From positions 849,086 through 913,085 of the forward strand of contig BPGU01000003.1 of assembly GCA_026003195.1 (NCBI GenBank): a stretch of 64,000 bases of DNA. Reading direction: 5' to 3'. Every line of letters begins with the position of its first letter. Position 1 is the first letter of the stretch. The translations under genes and the position numbers were made by a program. The DNA comes from Armatimonadota bacterium (GTDB lineage: Bacteria > Armatimonadota > HRBIN16). This document shows positions 33,518-42,384 of this stretch, piece after piece. The notes below the pieces were generated by a model. The model saw only the letters and a list, made by a program, of their open reading frames with translations, was not told the origin of the DNA and made no database searches.

Positions 33518-34843
33518 CTACCCCTTGATACCCGTTAAGGTAACCCCTTCGATGAAGTAACGTTGCGTGAAGAAGAAGAGCACCAGCACGGGCAGCATCA
33601 CCATCGTGGCGGCTGCCATCAACATGCCCGGTTCGCCGCCGTGCTGCGACTGGAAAAGTTGCAGCGCGTAAGCCAGAGGCATCTTCTCGGGGCTGGAAAT
33701 GTAGATGAGCGGTCCCATGAAGTTGTTCCACGCGCCCATGAAGGTCCATATCGTCACCGCTGCCAGCGCAGGCTTGATCAGGGGCAGCATAATCCGCCAG
33801 TAGATGCCGAAGTAACTGCATCCGTCAATCTTGGCGGCGTCCTCCAGGTCCATCGGGATAGTCATGAAGAACTGCCTCAGCAGGAAGATGTTGAACGCGC
33901 TGCCGAAGAAGGCGGGAACCCACAGCGGGCGTAGCGTATCCACCCAGCCCAGTGCACGGAAGATGACGAACACCGGTAGCATGGTCACCGCGCCGGGCAC
34001 CATCATCGTCGCCAGAAGCACCACGAACCAGATGTCTCTGCCGGGCCAGCGCAATCGGCTGAACGCAAACGCCACCAGCGAGCTGCTCAGCACCGTGCCG
34101 ATGATGCTGAGGATAGACAGGAACAGCGTGTTCCACAGGAAGACCAGCCCGTAGTTGGTTTCGGGAGGCAGGAAGCGCAGGGCGTCCCAGTAGTTCTCCC
34201 ACTTGGGGGCAAACACACGCACCTTCTGCAGCTGCGAGCCGGGCACCAGAAACACCTCGCCCCGTCGCTCGGGCGGCTCCAGCACCTGTACGCGATGCTC
34301 GCCCGTCTCCATCTCCTCCAGGGTTGCCACCTTCAACGTCTGTCCACCCTGCTGGAGCAGGCTCACCCCGCACTCTTTGCCGTGAATGCGCACCTTCACC
34401 TGCTGGCGAGGAACCCACACCGGCGGGAATTTGCTCATATCCTCGTCCTCTTTCAGCGAGGTGACCACCAGCCAGGCGAAGGGGATGCAGAAGAGAACCG
34501 CACCGCTGAGCAGCACGGTATGTAATACCGACTGGCGCAACGCCTGCCCAATGGCGCGGGCAGTCTGCCCCTCACCCTGTTGTCGGGCGCGCCGCACACG
34601 CCGACCCACTATCCACCACGAAGGTAGCCCCAGCACGACATCCCACAGCAGCCAGCTGAAGGGCGGAGGAGCAAGGCGAGCCAGAATCCACCCCAACCCC
34701 ACACCCAGCAGGAACAACGCTCCCAGCGACGCCGCCAGCGCGCTTTTGCCGCGCTTCGCACTCAGAGCGTATGCAGCGGTCAGCGCATAAGCCACCGCCG
34801 GATAGGTACACACGAACGCGAGAAGCCAGAGAACCGGTTGCAT
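33518..34843 (-). CDS. MalG-type sugar ABC transporter permease, N-terminally extended
   Basis: 441 residues. The C-terminal ~270 residues are a standard carbohydrate permease: 'NTLFLSILSIIGTVLSSSL', 'VVLLATMMVPGAVTMLPVF', and the EAA coupling loop 'EDAAKIDGCSYFGIYWRIML' near residue 340. Extra features are an N-terminal ~95 residues with three hydrophobic segments and an ~85-residue outside loop (~140-225) after the first core helix, as in MalF/MalG variants with periplasmic insertions. No partner permease, binding protein or ATPase is adjacent. GAGGAG abuts the ATG with no spacer, so the start is unsure. Confidence 0.88.
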   Translation of the reverse strand: MQPVLWLLAFVCTYPAVAYALTAAYALSAKRGKSALAASLGALFLLGVGLGWILARLAPPPFSWLLWDVVLGLPSWWIVGRRVRRARQQGEGQTARAIGQALRQSVLHTVLLSGAVLFCIPFAWLVVTSLKEDEDMSKFPPVWVPRQQVKVRIHGKECGVSLLQQGGQTLKVATLEEMETGEHRVQVLEPPERRGEVFLVPGSQLQKVRVFAPKWENYWDALRFLPPETNYGLVFLWNTLFLSILSIIGTVLSSSLVAFAFSRLRWPGRDIWFVVLLATMMVPGAVTMLPVFVIFRALGWVDTLRPLWVPAFFGSAFNIFLLRQFFMTIPMDLEDAAKIDGCSYFGIYWRIMLPLIKPALAAVTIWTFMGAWNNFMGPLIYISSPEKMPLAYALQLFQSQHGGEPGMLMAAATMVMLPVLVLFFFTQRYFIEGVTLTGIKG

Positions 34844-34983
34844 CTCCTCACCAGCAGAAAGTGGAATGTACTTACCTATTTCGCATGGAGATCAGGCAAA
34901 ACCTGCGTGCTAGGGTGAGGGCGGTGGTAGGTGTAGTACTTCATCAGACCTTTTTCTGAAGATGTTGGTGTTGTCCGGGCGAT

Positions 34984-35071
34984 GGAAAATCGCGGGCAAC
35001 AGGGAACGAAACCTGCTCACGCAGGTTATCCACCCCCGAAGGGGGTTTTGTCCACGTTGCCCGCGACTTCC
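34984..35071. ncRNA. Candidate structured RNA (three-stem junction)
   Basis: An outer stem, GGAA+TCGCGGGCAAC (34984-35000) with GTTGCCCGCGA+TTCC (35056-35071), closes over two perfect hairpins: AACCTGC-TCAC-GCAGGTT (35010-35027) and ACCCCC-GAA-GGGGGT (35032-35046). All three stems are complete, giving a cloverleaf-like junction of 88 bases. It lies in the 406-base gap between the peptidase gene and the permease, both on the minus strand, so it could be a leader element of the permease mRNA, a terminator, or a mobile repeat. It does not match a riboswitch class I know. Strand is undetermined. Confidence 0.5.
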
Positions 35072-35186
35072 AGTCACCGGGTAGCTCACTACTTCTTGTT
35101 GTCCTGCTGAGTCTCAGCGAAGCAAACCCCCACCTGTTGTTGCAGGATATGGCTTCGGTACGGAGTGCCTCGCAAGGATACGAAAA

Positions 35187-35211
35187 AACGGCTCGGCAGG
35201 AGCCTCTCCCT
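35187..35211 (-). repeat. Dispersed palindromic repeat, short copy
   Basis: AACGGCTCGGCAGGAGCCTC followed by TCCCT matches the reverse of the copy at 4236-4262 and the end of the long copy at 16491-16518. It is 39 bases past the stop of the peptidase gene. Confidence 0.7.
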
Positions 35212-35249
35212 CCACAGGAGAAAGGCAGGGAGCACTTTGGAACGGAAGA

Positions 35250-36857
35250 CTATATTGGCTCTTCGGCTTCCATCTGCCTCACGAAGTACGCCGGGTTCAG
35301 CCGCTCGCCGGTGGCGTACTCCAGCGCCTCCTCCCAGGGCAGCGACGCGCCCGTGGAGAACACCTTCTGCTTCAGGAATGTGCCCACCTTGGGGCTGGAA
35401 ACCAGTGCGTCTTCAGGTTCGCCAGCGAGCACCTTCGTACGCAGCACATGCACCAGCTGCGACGCCTCCATCTCGCCCAGAATGTAGTTCTGGTAGTACA
35501 CCGGGGCGAGCGCAATGTGTATCTTCGCTGCCCAGTCGGGAGCGTTGCGCCCTTCGGGCTTGCGTAGCCACTGGTATTTCTCTACCAGCTGCCACCAGAG
35601 GTTGTTCAGGTCGCTATCGGGGTCGGCGTACATAGCACGTTCGAAGTGCGTCATCACCAGCACCCAGCGTGTGAAGACGATGAGCTGCGCCTGCATCTCC
35701 TCGATGGCGGGACGCGCCACCTGCTGCGCCTGCTCCTCGGGGATGCCCACGTAGCGCTGGAGCCACTCGGCATTGCGGTGCATCCTGCCGAACAGCATGG
35801 CGATGGCTTCGGTGCTGAGCGTGTGCGCGGGCGTGCGCAGCAGGTAGGGCAGGGAGCGGTCGATAGAGTAGTCGTACACTGCGTGCCCCAATTCGTGCAA
35901 CATGGTGCCCATCCATCGCTCGCTGGGGCGCAGGTTGCACAAGATGCGCACATCGCCCTCGCGGTCGATGTCGATGCAGAAAGCGTGCTGGCTCTTGCCC
36001 TCCTTTTCGTACAGGTCGCTGCGCTCCAGTATCGGCTCCACCGGCAGGCCGACGGCGTTGTAGAAGGCGCGCGCAATCGCCTCAATGTCTTTGCCCTCAA
36101 ACAGCGGGTTCAGGTCTACCTCGCCCGGAGGCGGGCTCTGGAAGAAGGGGTCGGTGACGTGCCAGGGGCGCAGGTCTTCTATCGCCACACCGAACCGCTG
36201 CGCCAGGCGGGCATCCAGCCTCTCTTTGTAGCGGCGGAATGGTTCATTGCTGAGCTGATGCAGCTCCTCCAGCAGGGCAAACAGGCGGTTTTCATCCAGC
36301 TCCTGCAGCTCCAGTTGCATAGCGTAGTAATCGCGGAAGCCCAGTCGCCTTGCCTCACGGTTGCGGATGTGCACCAGTTCACGCACCGCGTCCGCCACGC
36401 GCTCGCCGATCTGCTTGCTGGCTTCCCACGCCTCGCGCCGTTCCTCGCTGTCATCGCTCTTCTGCAATACATCGCGCAGGGTATTGTCGCTCACGCGCTC
36501 GCCGCGGAAGAGTGCGCGATAGGTGTTGTACTCCTTCTCTATCTCCTTCTCGCGCTGCACAATCTCGTCAATGGTCTTCTCCGACATCTGGTGCCCGCGG
36601 TACTCGTCCAGCAACAGTTTATGCTGACGGCGCAGCAGCGGGTCGGAGATGCTGTCGTTGGGGATGCTCTGCAGAAGGCGGTAATCGTCCTCGCGGGCAT
36701 ATATCTTCATCAACTGCGCCTGCAGGGCTGCGCCGCGCTCGAAAGCCTCGTCGCTACCCGTCACGTTCGCCTCCCACCACGCTAGCGCAGCCTCTCTGGC
36801 AAGCGGGCGAACCTCCTCCACGTGCTTTTGCAAAAACTGCTCCAAACGCTCTTGCAT
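35250..36857 (-). CDS. M2/M3-like zinc metallopeptidase
   Basis: A 535-residue, mostly helical cytosolic protein with the gluzincin active site HELGH at residues 321-325 and the third zinc ligand Glu at ~350 in 'STEAIAMLFGRM', 25 residues on, as in the ACE-like (M2) and thimet/oligopeptidase F (M3) families. The N-terminal helices ('LRRQHKLLLDEYRGHQM', 'SDDSEERREAWEASKQIG') also fit that clan. No signal peptide is present. The ATG at 36857 follows GGGAGG; the open frame beyond it is not conserved. Likely cuts short peptides. It is divergent from ubiD over 125 bases. Confidence 0.87.
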   Translation of the reverse strand: MQERLEQFLQKHVEEVRPLAREAALAWWEANVTGSDEAFERGAALQAQLMKIYAREDDYRLLQSIPNDSISDPLLRRQHKLLLDEYRGHQMSEKTIDEIVQREKEIEKEYNTYRALFRGERVSDNTLRDVLQKSDDSEERREAWEASKQIGERVADAVRELVHIRNREARRLGFRDYYAMQLELQELDENRLFALLEELHQLSNEPFRRYKERLDARLAQRFGVAIEDLRPWHVTDPFFQSPPPGEVDLNPLFEGKDIEAIARAFYNAVGLPVEPILERSDLYEKEGKSQHAFCIDIDREGDVRILCNLRPSERWMGTMLHELGHAVYDYSIDRSLPYLLRTPAHTLSTEAIAMLFGRMHRNAEWLQRYVGIPEEQAQQVARPAIEEMQAQLIVFTRWVLVMTHFERAMYADPDSDLNNLWWQLVEKYQWLRKPEGRNAPDWAAKIHIALAPVYYQNYILGEMEASQLVHVLRTKVLAGEPEDALVSSPKVGTFLKQKVFSTGASLPWEEALEYATGERLNPAYFVRQMEAEEPI

Positions 36858-36982
36858 CGATACCTCCCTCGATACGTGATGTACTCCGCTTTCGTGATTG
36901 TACCACTTTCGCCCTCTCTGTCCAACCCTTTGCACGAAACGGTGCTTTCGGGTACATTTATGGCGATGGGAGAGGTGAAGCG

Positions 36983-38434
36983 ATGGCATACCGTGATTTT
37001 CAACATTTTCTGCAAGTTCTGGAGCAGCAAGGGGAACTGAAGCGTATCTCCTATCCTCTGGACCCTGTGCTGGAGATTACCGAAGTCGCCGACCGCGTGA
37101 TGAAGTCGGGCGGTCCCGCCCTGCTGATAGAGAAACCGAAGGGCTTTGACATCCCCGTCGCCATCAACACCTTCGGCTCGCGCAAGCGGATGAGCCTGGC
37201 GCTAGGGGTGAGCGACTTCGAGGAGATTGCCCGCGAGATCGAAGAACTGCTCAAGCCCGAAATCCCCGAACGCCTCATCGAGAAGATAGGCATGTTGCCC
37301 AAACTGCTGCGCCTGGCGGACATGCCACCCAAGAAGCGTGGCGGAGATGGGCTATGCCAGCAGGTCGTGCAGACGGGCGAGGAGGTGGATATCGAGAAAC
37401 TGCCTCACCTGAAGTGCTGGCCGCTGGATGGTGGTCGCTACATCACCCTGCCGCTGGTGTTCACGCACGACCCCAACACCGGCAAGCGCAACGTGGGCAT
37501 GTATCGTATTCAGATACTGAACCGCAATACCGCCGCCATGCACTGGCAGATGCACAAGGTGGGCGCAGAGCATTACCGCGTCGCGGAGGAGAAACAACAG
37601 CCGATACAGGTGGCGGTCGTATTAGGGGGAGACCCAGCACTCACTTACTCTGCTACCGCACCTCTGCCTCCCGGCATTGACGAGATGATGTTCGCAGGCT
37701 TCCTGCGCCGACAGCCGGTGGAACTGGTCAAGTGCAAGACGGTCGACGTGTGGGTTCCTGCCGATGCCGAAATCGTCCTGGAAGGCTACATCAACCCCGG
37801 CGAGCGGGTGATGGAAGGTCCCTTCGGTGACCACACGGGCTACTACAGCCTTGCTGACCTGTATCCAGCGTTGCACATTACTGCCGTCACGCACCGCAAA
37901 AACCCGGTGTATCCCGCCACGATTGTCGGTCGCCCACCGATGGAGGACGCCTGGCTGGGCAAAGCTACCGAGCGTATCTTCCTGCCGCTGATCAAACTGA
38001 TGGTTCCAGAAATCGTGGACCTGCACCTGCCCGTGGAGGCGTGCTTCCACAATCTGGCGATAGTGTCCATCAAGAAGCGGTACCCCGGGCACGCCTTTAA
38101 GGTGATGAACGCGCTGTGGGGGCTGGGGCAGCTGATGTTCACCAAAATCATCATCGTGGTGGACGATGATGTGAACGTGCAGGACATGTACGAGGTGATC
38201 TGGCGGTTCACCAATAACATTGACCCGGAGCGCGACATGCTGGTCACGCGCGGCCCGATAGACGTGCTCGATCACGCCTCGCGCCTGTTAGGCTTTGGCT
38301 CCAAAATCGGCTTTGACGCCACTCGCAAGTGGGCTTCTGAAGGTTTCACCCGCGAGTGGCCCGAGGTGATCCAGATGTCGCCCGAGGTGCAACAGCGCAT
38401 CGACCAGATTTGGCAGCAACTGGGACTGGGTTAG
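36983..38434 (+). CDS. ubiD: UbiD family decarboxylase
   Basis: A prenyl-FMN-dependent decarboxylase of 483 residues. It has 'RDFLxxLExxGELxRI'-type N-terminus (here 'FQHFLQVLEQQGELKRI'), 'GMYRIQILNRNTAAMHWQMHK', 'LGGDPALTYSATAPLP', 'EGYINPGERVMEGPFGDHTGYYS' and 'PATIVGRPPMEDAWLGKATE', which carry the prFMN/Mn-binding and catalytic Arg-Glu residues. Roles include 3-polyprenyl-4-hydroxybenzoate decarboxylation or the equivalent step of the futalosine menaquinone route. The prFMN-making UbiX is not in the window. The ATG at 36983 follows GAGAGGTGAAG. The PAP2 gene starts directly after its stop. Confidence 0.93.
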   Translation: MAYRDFQHFLQVLEQQGELKRISYPLDPVLEITEVADRVMKSGGPALLIEKPKGFDIPVAINTFGSRKRMSLALGVSDFEEIAREIEELLKPEIPERLIEKIGMLPKLLRLADMPPKKRGGDGLCQQVVQTGEEVDIEKLPHLKCWPLDGGRYITLPLVFTHDPNTGKRNVGMYRIQILNRNTAAMHWQMHKVGAEHYRVAEEKQQPIQVAVVLGGDPALTYSATAPLPPGIDEMMFAGFLRRQPVELVKCKTVDVWVPADAEIVLEGYINPGERVMEGPFGDHTGYYSLADLYPALHITAVTHRKNPVYPATIVGRPPMEDAWLGKATERIFLPLIKLMVPEIVDLHLPVEACFHNLAIVSIKKRYPGHAFKVMNALWGLGQLMFTKIIIVVDDDVNVQDMYEVIWRFTNNIDPERDMLVTRGPIDVLDHASRLLGFGSKIGFDATRKWASEGFTREWPEVIQMSPEVQQRIDQIWQQLGLG

Positions 38435-39046
38435 ATGGCAGAGGCTGACCGTGCCCTCTTCTTCTGGGTGAACCGGGGCTGGCATCACCCCTGGTTAAAC
38501 GACCTGTTCGGTGCGTTCACCTGGCTGGGGGTGGGATGGGTACAGATACTTCTTGCCCTGCTGGTGTGGTGGGCAGCGAGGCGATACGGTGACAGAGTGT
38601 GGGCGGTCCTGTACCGTTCGGCTTTCGCTCCTCTGCTGGTGGCGTGGCTGGCTTCAGGGGTGCTGGTTCAGGTGCTAAAGCGCATCTGGGAACGCCCCCG
38701 TCCTTCCAACCTCGCTGGTGCGATAGTGGCAGCCGACGAACGCATCTTCACCAAATCGTTCCCCTCCGGGCACGCCTGCACGACCGCCGCGATGGCAATG
38801 GTGTTGACGGTCTTCTTCTGGAAACGGTATCCGGGCGTGGTGCTGGGAGCGTGGGTAGTCACCCTGCTGGTGATGCTATCGCGGGTGTACCGCGGCGTGC
38901 ACTATCCTTCGGATGTGGTGGCAGGCGCGCTCATCGGGGCGATGTGCGGGTATCTGGCGGTGCTGTGGTGGAGACGAAGCGCAGCCCTTCACCAGACGAA
39001 GGCTGCACAGACAACCGGGCGGGGAGGCAAAAAGATTGCCACATGA
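38435..39046 (+). CDS. PAP2 family lipid phosphatase
   Basis: A 203-residue membrane protein with five to six helices and the three PAP2 motifs: 'KRIWERPRP', 'SFPSGHACT' (catalytic His) and 'SRVYRGVHYPSDVVAG' (nucleophile His). Members dephosphorylate undecaprenyl diphosphate or phosphatidyl-glycerophosphate at the outer membrane face. The start codon immediately follows the ubiD stop, so the two are co-transcribed; a polyprenyl (quinone-chain or cell-wall carrier) substrate would fit that link. The exact substrate is inferred. Confidence 0.92.
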   Translation: MAEADRALFFWVNRGWHHPWLNDLFGAFTWLGVGWVQILLALLVWWAARRYGDRVWAVLYRSAFAPLLVAWLASGVLVQVLKRIWERPRPSNLAGAIVAADERIFTKSFPSGHACTTAAMAMVLTVFFWKRYPGVVLGAWVVTLLVMLSRVYRGVHYPSDVVAGALIGAMCGYLAVLWWRRSAALHQTKAAQTTGRGGKKIAT

Positions 39047-39262
39047 TGCTGTCTGGAGGTTTTCCGATGTGGATGTGCTCTATACGTTGTCGCGCAACCC
39101 GGTTGGTACGCACGGGAACGGGCGCATCTGCTCCACTATAGGATGGATGAGGACGGCTGTGTGTATCCCTGGAACGAGAAGGATACTTGTCACTTCACTA
39201 CCAACTCAACTTTCCCCTCGGCTGCCCTGTTGGTATCTGGCGTGCCAGCTGTGGTAAGATAA
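39047..39262 (+). other. In-frame protein-like remnant after the PAP2 stop
   Basis: Directly after the PAP2 stop the same frame stays open for 71 codons to a TAA at 39260. It reads like protein ('PGWYARERAHLLHYRMDEDG', then 'CVYPWNEKDTCHFTTNS') but has no ATG, GTG or TTG start. It may be a gene fragment. No family was recognised. Confidence 0.25.
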
Positions 39263-39294
39263 AGTGCACCCTTTCGACGAGCGAATACGTGCCG

Positions 39295-40737
39295 ATGCCA
39301 GATTCTACGCCAAACCGTACGGAAACTCTGGAACAATCTACCTCGCCGGACATTGAAGCGGCGCGAGCGATGTTACCCTCTGCCCTGCGCGAGGATCGAG
39401 CCTCATCATGGCGAGATATTGCCCGCGATGTGTGGGACATCAGTATCCCGGCAGTGACCACCAACCTGTTGCAGACCACCAACGCCTTTCTGGATCGCAT
39501 GTTTGTCGGGCGGTTAGGTCGGGACGCGCTGGCGGCAGTAGGTGTGGCAGGGCAGGGCATGTTCTTGCTGATGGCAGTCTCGTTCATCGTGGGAACGGGC
39601 ACAACTGCGCTCATTGCCCGATTCATCGGCGGACGGGCTCTAGATGACGCACGTCAGGTGCTACGGCAATCGCTCACTCTAGGCGCCATCATGGGTGTGG
39701 CGTGCATGGTGGTCGGCTACTTGCTGGCGAAGCCTGCTTTCCACCTGATGGGCATGGAGCCTTCCGCCGAGCGTGCCACCGTGAACTTCTTCTCTATCGC
39801 GTTGCTGGGAACCGTGCCTCTGTTCACCGGGCAGGCGCTGGGAGCTACCTTTCGTGGTATGGGTGATATGCGCACGCCGCTGAAGGTGATGGTCTTGGTG
39901 AACGTAGTGCATATCTTGCTGGACTTCGTGCTGATTTTTGGTGTCGGACCCTTTCCACGCATGGGGTTAGCAGGCGCAGCCACCGCGCTCACCGTCTCGC
40001 AGTGGTATGGATTTGCGATGTTCTGGTTTGCGCTGCGCAAGCACCCGGTGATGGGAGAGGCGGTACGCTTCCAGCGACTGGAGATGGCATGGGCGAGGCG
40101 CATCGTGAACATTGGTGCTCCCGCCTCGTTGCAGGCACTGTTGCGCATCACCAGTATGCTGGGCTACACACGTGTTCTCTCAGCAACTCCGGAGGGAACC
40201 GCTGCCCTTGCCGCTTTACCCATTGGGATGACCGCCGAATCCATTGCTTTCATGCCCGGCTTAGGATACAGCATGGCAGCGACGACGCTAGTGGGTCAAA
40301 GTTTGGGGGCGAAACGCCCGGACGTCGCCTCGCGATACGCATGGATGGCGACAGCACAAGCCTGCGCGATTATGACTATCATGGGCATCGTGTTCTACAT
40401 GCTCGCCTATCCTTTTGCTCGCTGGTTCACGCGGGATGCGCTGGTGATAGAGGTGGCTGCAGACTACCTGCGGATTAACGCCTATAGCGAGCCATTTCTG
40501 GCTCTGGCGATGGTATTATCGGGGGCGTTTCAGGGAGCAGGGGATACCCGCACGCCCACATGGATTACCTTTGTCACCATGTGGCTATTTCGGTTACCAC
40601 TCGCCTATCTGCTGGCATTGACGCTGGGCTACGGTACACACGGCGCGTGGTGGGCGATGGCGGCGTCGATGATGGTTTCAGGCGTGCTGACCGCTCTGTT
40701 CTTCCAGCGCGGCGGGTGGAAAAAGGTAAAGGTCTGA
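39295..40737 (+). CDS. MATE family efflux protein
   Basis: A ~480-residue Na+- or H+-driven multidrug/toxin exporter with 12 membrane helices in two similar halves. Family landmarks are 'ISIPAVTTNLLQTTNAFLDR', 'VGRLGRDALAAVGVAGQ', 'GTGTTALIARFIGG' and, in the second half, 'GLGYSMAATTLVGQSLGAKR'. The ATG at 39295 was chosen from the position of the first conserved segment after a ~40-residue cytosolic tail; its ribosome site is weak, and an in-frame start at 39187 is possible. Substrate unknown; it could also be a lipid flippase-like member. Confidence 0.9.
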   Translation: MPDSTPNRTETLEQSTSPDIEAARAMLPSALREDRASSWRDIARDVWDISIPAVTTNLLQTTNAFLDRMFVGRLGRDALAAVGVAGQGMFLLMAVSFIVGTGTTALIARFIGGRALDDARQVLRQSLTLGAIMGVACMVVGYLLAKPAFHLMGMEPSAERATVNFFSIALLGTVPLFTGQALGATFRGMGDMRTPLKVMVLVNVVHILLDFVLIFGVGPFPRMGLAGAATALTVSQWYGFAMFWFALRKHPVMGEAVRFQRLEMAWARRIVNIGAPASLQALLRITSMLGYTRVLSATPEGTAALAALPIGMTAESIAFMPGLGYSMAATTLVGQSLGAKRPDVASRYAWMATAQACAIMTIMGIVFYMLAYPFARWFTRDALVIEVAADYLRINAYSEPFLALAMVLSGAFQGAGDTRTPTWITFVTMWLFRLPLAYLLALTLGYGTHGAWWAMAASMMVSGVLTALFFQRGGWKKVKV

Positions 40738-40778
40738 AGCCCGTTCCTCTGGCAGAAGTACAAAGTTCCCGCAAAAGC

Positions 40779-40807
40779 TTGACAAGCTCGGCAAGTGAGT
40801 GTAGAAT
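40779..40807 (+). promoter_or_regulatory. tRNA-Gly promoter
   Basis: TTGACA (40779-40784), 17-base spacer, TAGAAT (40802-40807), ending 15 bases before the mature tRNA. This is the best sigma-70 match in the window. Confidence 0.85.
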
Positions 40808-40822
40808 ACTCCTGGTAAGCGA

Positions 40823-40897
40823 GCGGGAGTAGTTCAGTGGCAGAACGCCAGCTTCCCAAGCTGGATGTCGCGGGTTCGAGTCCCGTCTCCCGCTCCA
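40823..40897 (+). tRNA. tRNA-Gly (anticodon CCC), CCA encoded
   Basis: A 75-base gene. The acceptor stem GCGGGAG pairs with CTCCCGC, the anticodon stem CCAGC/GCTGG closes the loop TTCCCAA with anticodon CCC, and the T arm CGGG-TTCGAGT-CCCG is standard. The discriminator is T and CCA is encoded. It reads GGG codons. Confidence 0.95.
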
Positions 40898-40952
40898 TTT
40901 TTGTGTGTGGGCGCAAAGTGCTCTGTCCTTCCAGAAGGGCGCTTACCCAAAG

Positions 40953-40986
40953 TTGGATAGCCATCCGGCTATCCAATCGTTTTTTG
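40953..40986 (+). terminator. Rho-independent terminator after the tRNA
   Basis: TTGGATAGCC / GGCTATCCAA form a 10-base-pair stem with loop ATCC, followed by TCG and six T residues. Confidence 0.88.
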
Positions 40987-41047
40987 ACCAACTCTGTTGC
41001 CTCGAGCAACGGAAAGGAGGTAAGCGGCTTCAGCCGTTAGACATCGT

Positions 41048-42379
41048 ATGCCAGCAGTGGTTGTGGTCGGTGCTCAATGGGGCGACGAAGCGAAAGGGAA
41101 AGTGGTGGACTGCCTGGCGCAGGACGCCGATATGGTGGTGCGCTATGGCGGCGGCAGCAACGCCGGTCATACGGTCCGCTTCGATGGGCATGAATTCAAG
41201 CTGCATCTGGTGCCTTCCGGCATTTTCCGCCCGCAGGTTCAGAACATCATCGCCAGTGGGGTAGTGGTAGACCCGCAGGTGCTGGTGGAGGAAATCCGCT
41301 CGCTGCAGGCGGAAGGGGTGGCAGTAGATAACCTGCGCATCAGCGCCAGCGCACATGTGGTCATGCCCTACCACCGGCTTCTGGATGCTCTGGAGGAGAA
41401 ACAGCGGGGTGCGGCGCAAATCGGAACTACCTGCAGAGGCATCGGTCCGGCATACGCCGATAAGGCGGCGCGAAAGGGGATTCGCATGGCGGACCTGCGT
41501 CAGCCCGAGCGATTTGCCACAGTACTGCGCCGAGCGCTGGAGGAGAAAAGCCGCTTGCTCGAACGAGTGTATGACACCCCATGTCCCACCTTCGAAGACA
41601 TCTGGCGCGAATATGAAGAGTACGTGCAGGTGCTTCGCCCGCTTATTACCGATACCGACCCGCTGGTGTATACAGCGGTTCAAAAGGGGCAGCGGGTGGT
41701 CTTCGAGGGAGCGCAGGGCACACTGCTGGATCTGGATCATGGGACGTATCCCTATGTGACCTCTTCGCACCCTGTCGCGGGAGGGGCATGTGTGGGCACT
41801 GGCATCGGTCCCACACACATCGACGCTGTGATTGGGGTCGCCAAAGCGTACACTACTCGTGTCGGCGCGGGAGCGTTTCCGACCGAACAGCCTAATGAGA
41901 CCGGCAACTATCTCCGCGAGCGGGGAAGAGAGTACGGCACCACCACGGGGAGACCGCGCCGTTGCGGATGGCTGGATACGGTGGTGTTGCGCTACGCCGC
42001 GCAGGTGAACGGGCTGACCGCTTTTGCCATGACCCTGCTGGATGTGTTGAGCGGACTGGAAACCGTGCAGGTCTGTCGAGCCTACCGTTTGCCGGATGGA
42101 CAGGTCACCGAACAGCTCCCCTCAGATAGCGCTGTGCTGGAGCGATGTGAGCCGGTATACGAGCAGATGCCCGGCTGGAAAGAGGAAATCGCCGATGTGA
42201 GAAGCTGGGAAGAACTGCCTGAAGGCGCACGCCGATATGTACAGAGAGTGGAAGAGCTCGCGGGCGTTCCGGTAGCCATGGTGTCCGTGGGACCTCTGCG
42301 CGAACAAACCTTCTGGCGGCATGGGGTCACTGCCGAGGCTCCCGTCCGGACATTACAAAGGCTTGCACACCGCCAGTAG
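41048..42379 (+). CDS. purA: Adenylosuccinate synthetase
   Basis: Couples IMP and aspartate with GTP to give adenylosuccinate in AMP synthesis. The 443-residue protein starts with the GTP-loop signature 'VVVGAQWGDEAKGKVVD' and has the catalytic Asp and His in 'QWGDE' and 'GGSNAGHT'. It also has 'IGTTCRGIGPAYADKAAR' and 'EGAQGTLLDLDHGTYPYVTS', and ends in the usual region. The ATG at 41048 is the only start available before an in-frame stop. The strong AAAGGAGG at 41013-41020 is 27 bases away, across a small hairpin. Single gene between a tRNA terminator and the convergent macrodomain gene. Confidence 0.95.
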   Translation: MPAVVVVGAQWGDEAKGKVVDCLAQDADMVVRYGGGSNAGHTVRFDGHEFKLHLVPSGIFRPQVQNIIASGVVVDPQVLVEEIRSLQAEGVAVDNLRISASAHVVMPYHRLLDALEEKQRGAAQIGTTCRGIGPAYADKAARKGIRMADLRQPERFATVLRRALEEKSRLLERVYDTPCPTFEDIWREYEEYVQVLRPLITDTDPLVYTAVQKGQRVVFEGAQGTLLDLDHGTYPYVTSSHPVAGGACVGTGIGPTHIDAVIGVAKAYTTRVGAGAFPTEQPNETGNYLRERGREYGTTTGRPRRCGWLDTVVLRYAAQVNGLTAFAMTLLDVLSGLETVQVCRAYRLPDGQVTEQLPSDSAVLERCEPVYEQMPGWKEEIADVRSWEELPEGARRYVQRVEELAGVPVAMVSVGPLREQTFWRHGVTAEAPVRTLQRLAHRQ

Positions 42380-42384
42380 CAACG

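Noticed and set aside
34832-34839. AACCGGTT at the start of the sugar permease gene as a fourth operator
   Set aside because: It lies within codons 2-4 of the predicted gene and lacks the flanking TTA/TAA of the other three sites; an 8-base match can occur by chance.
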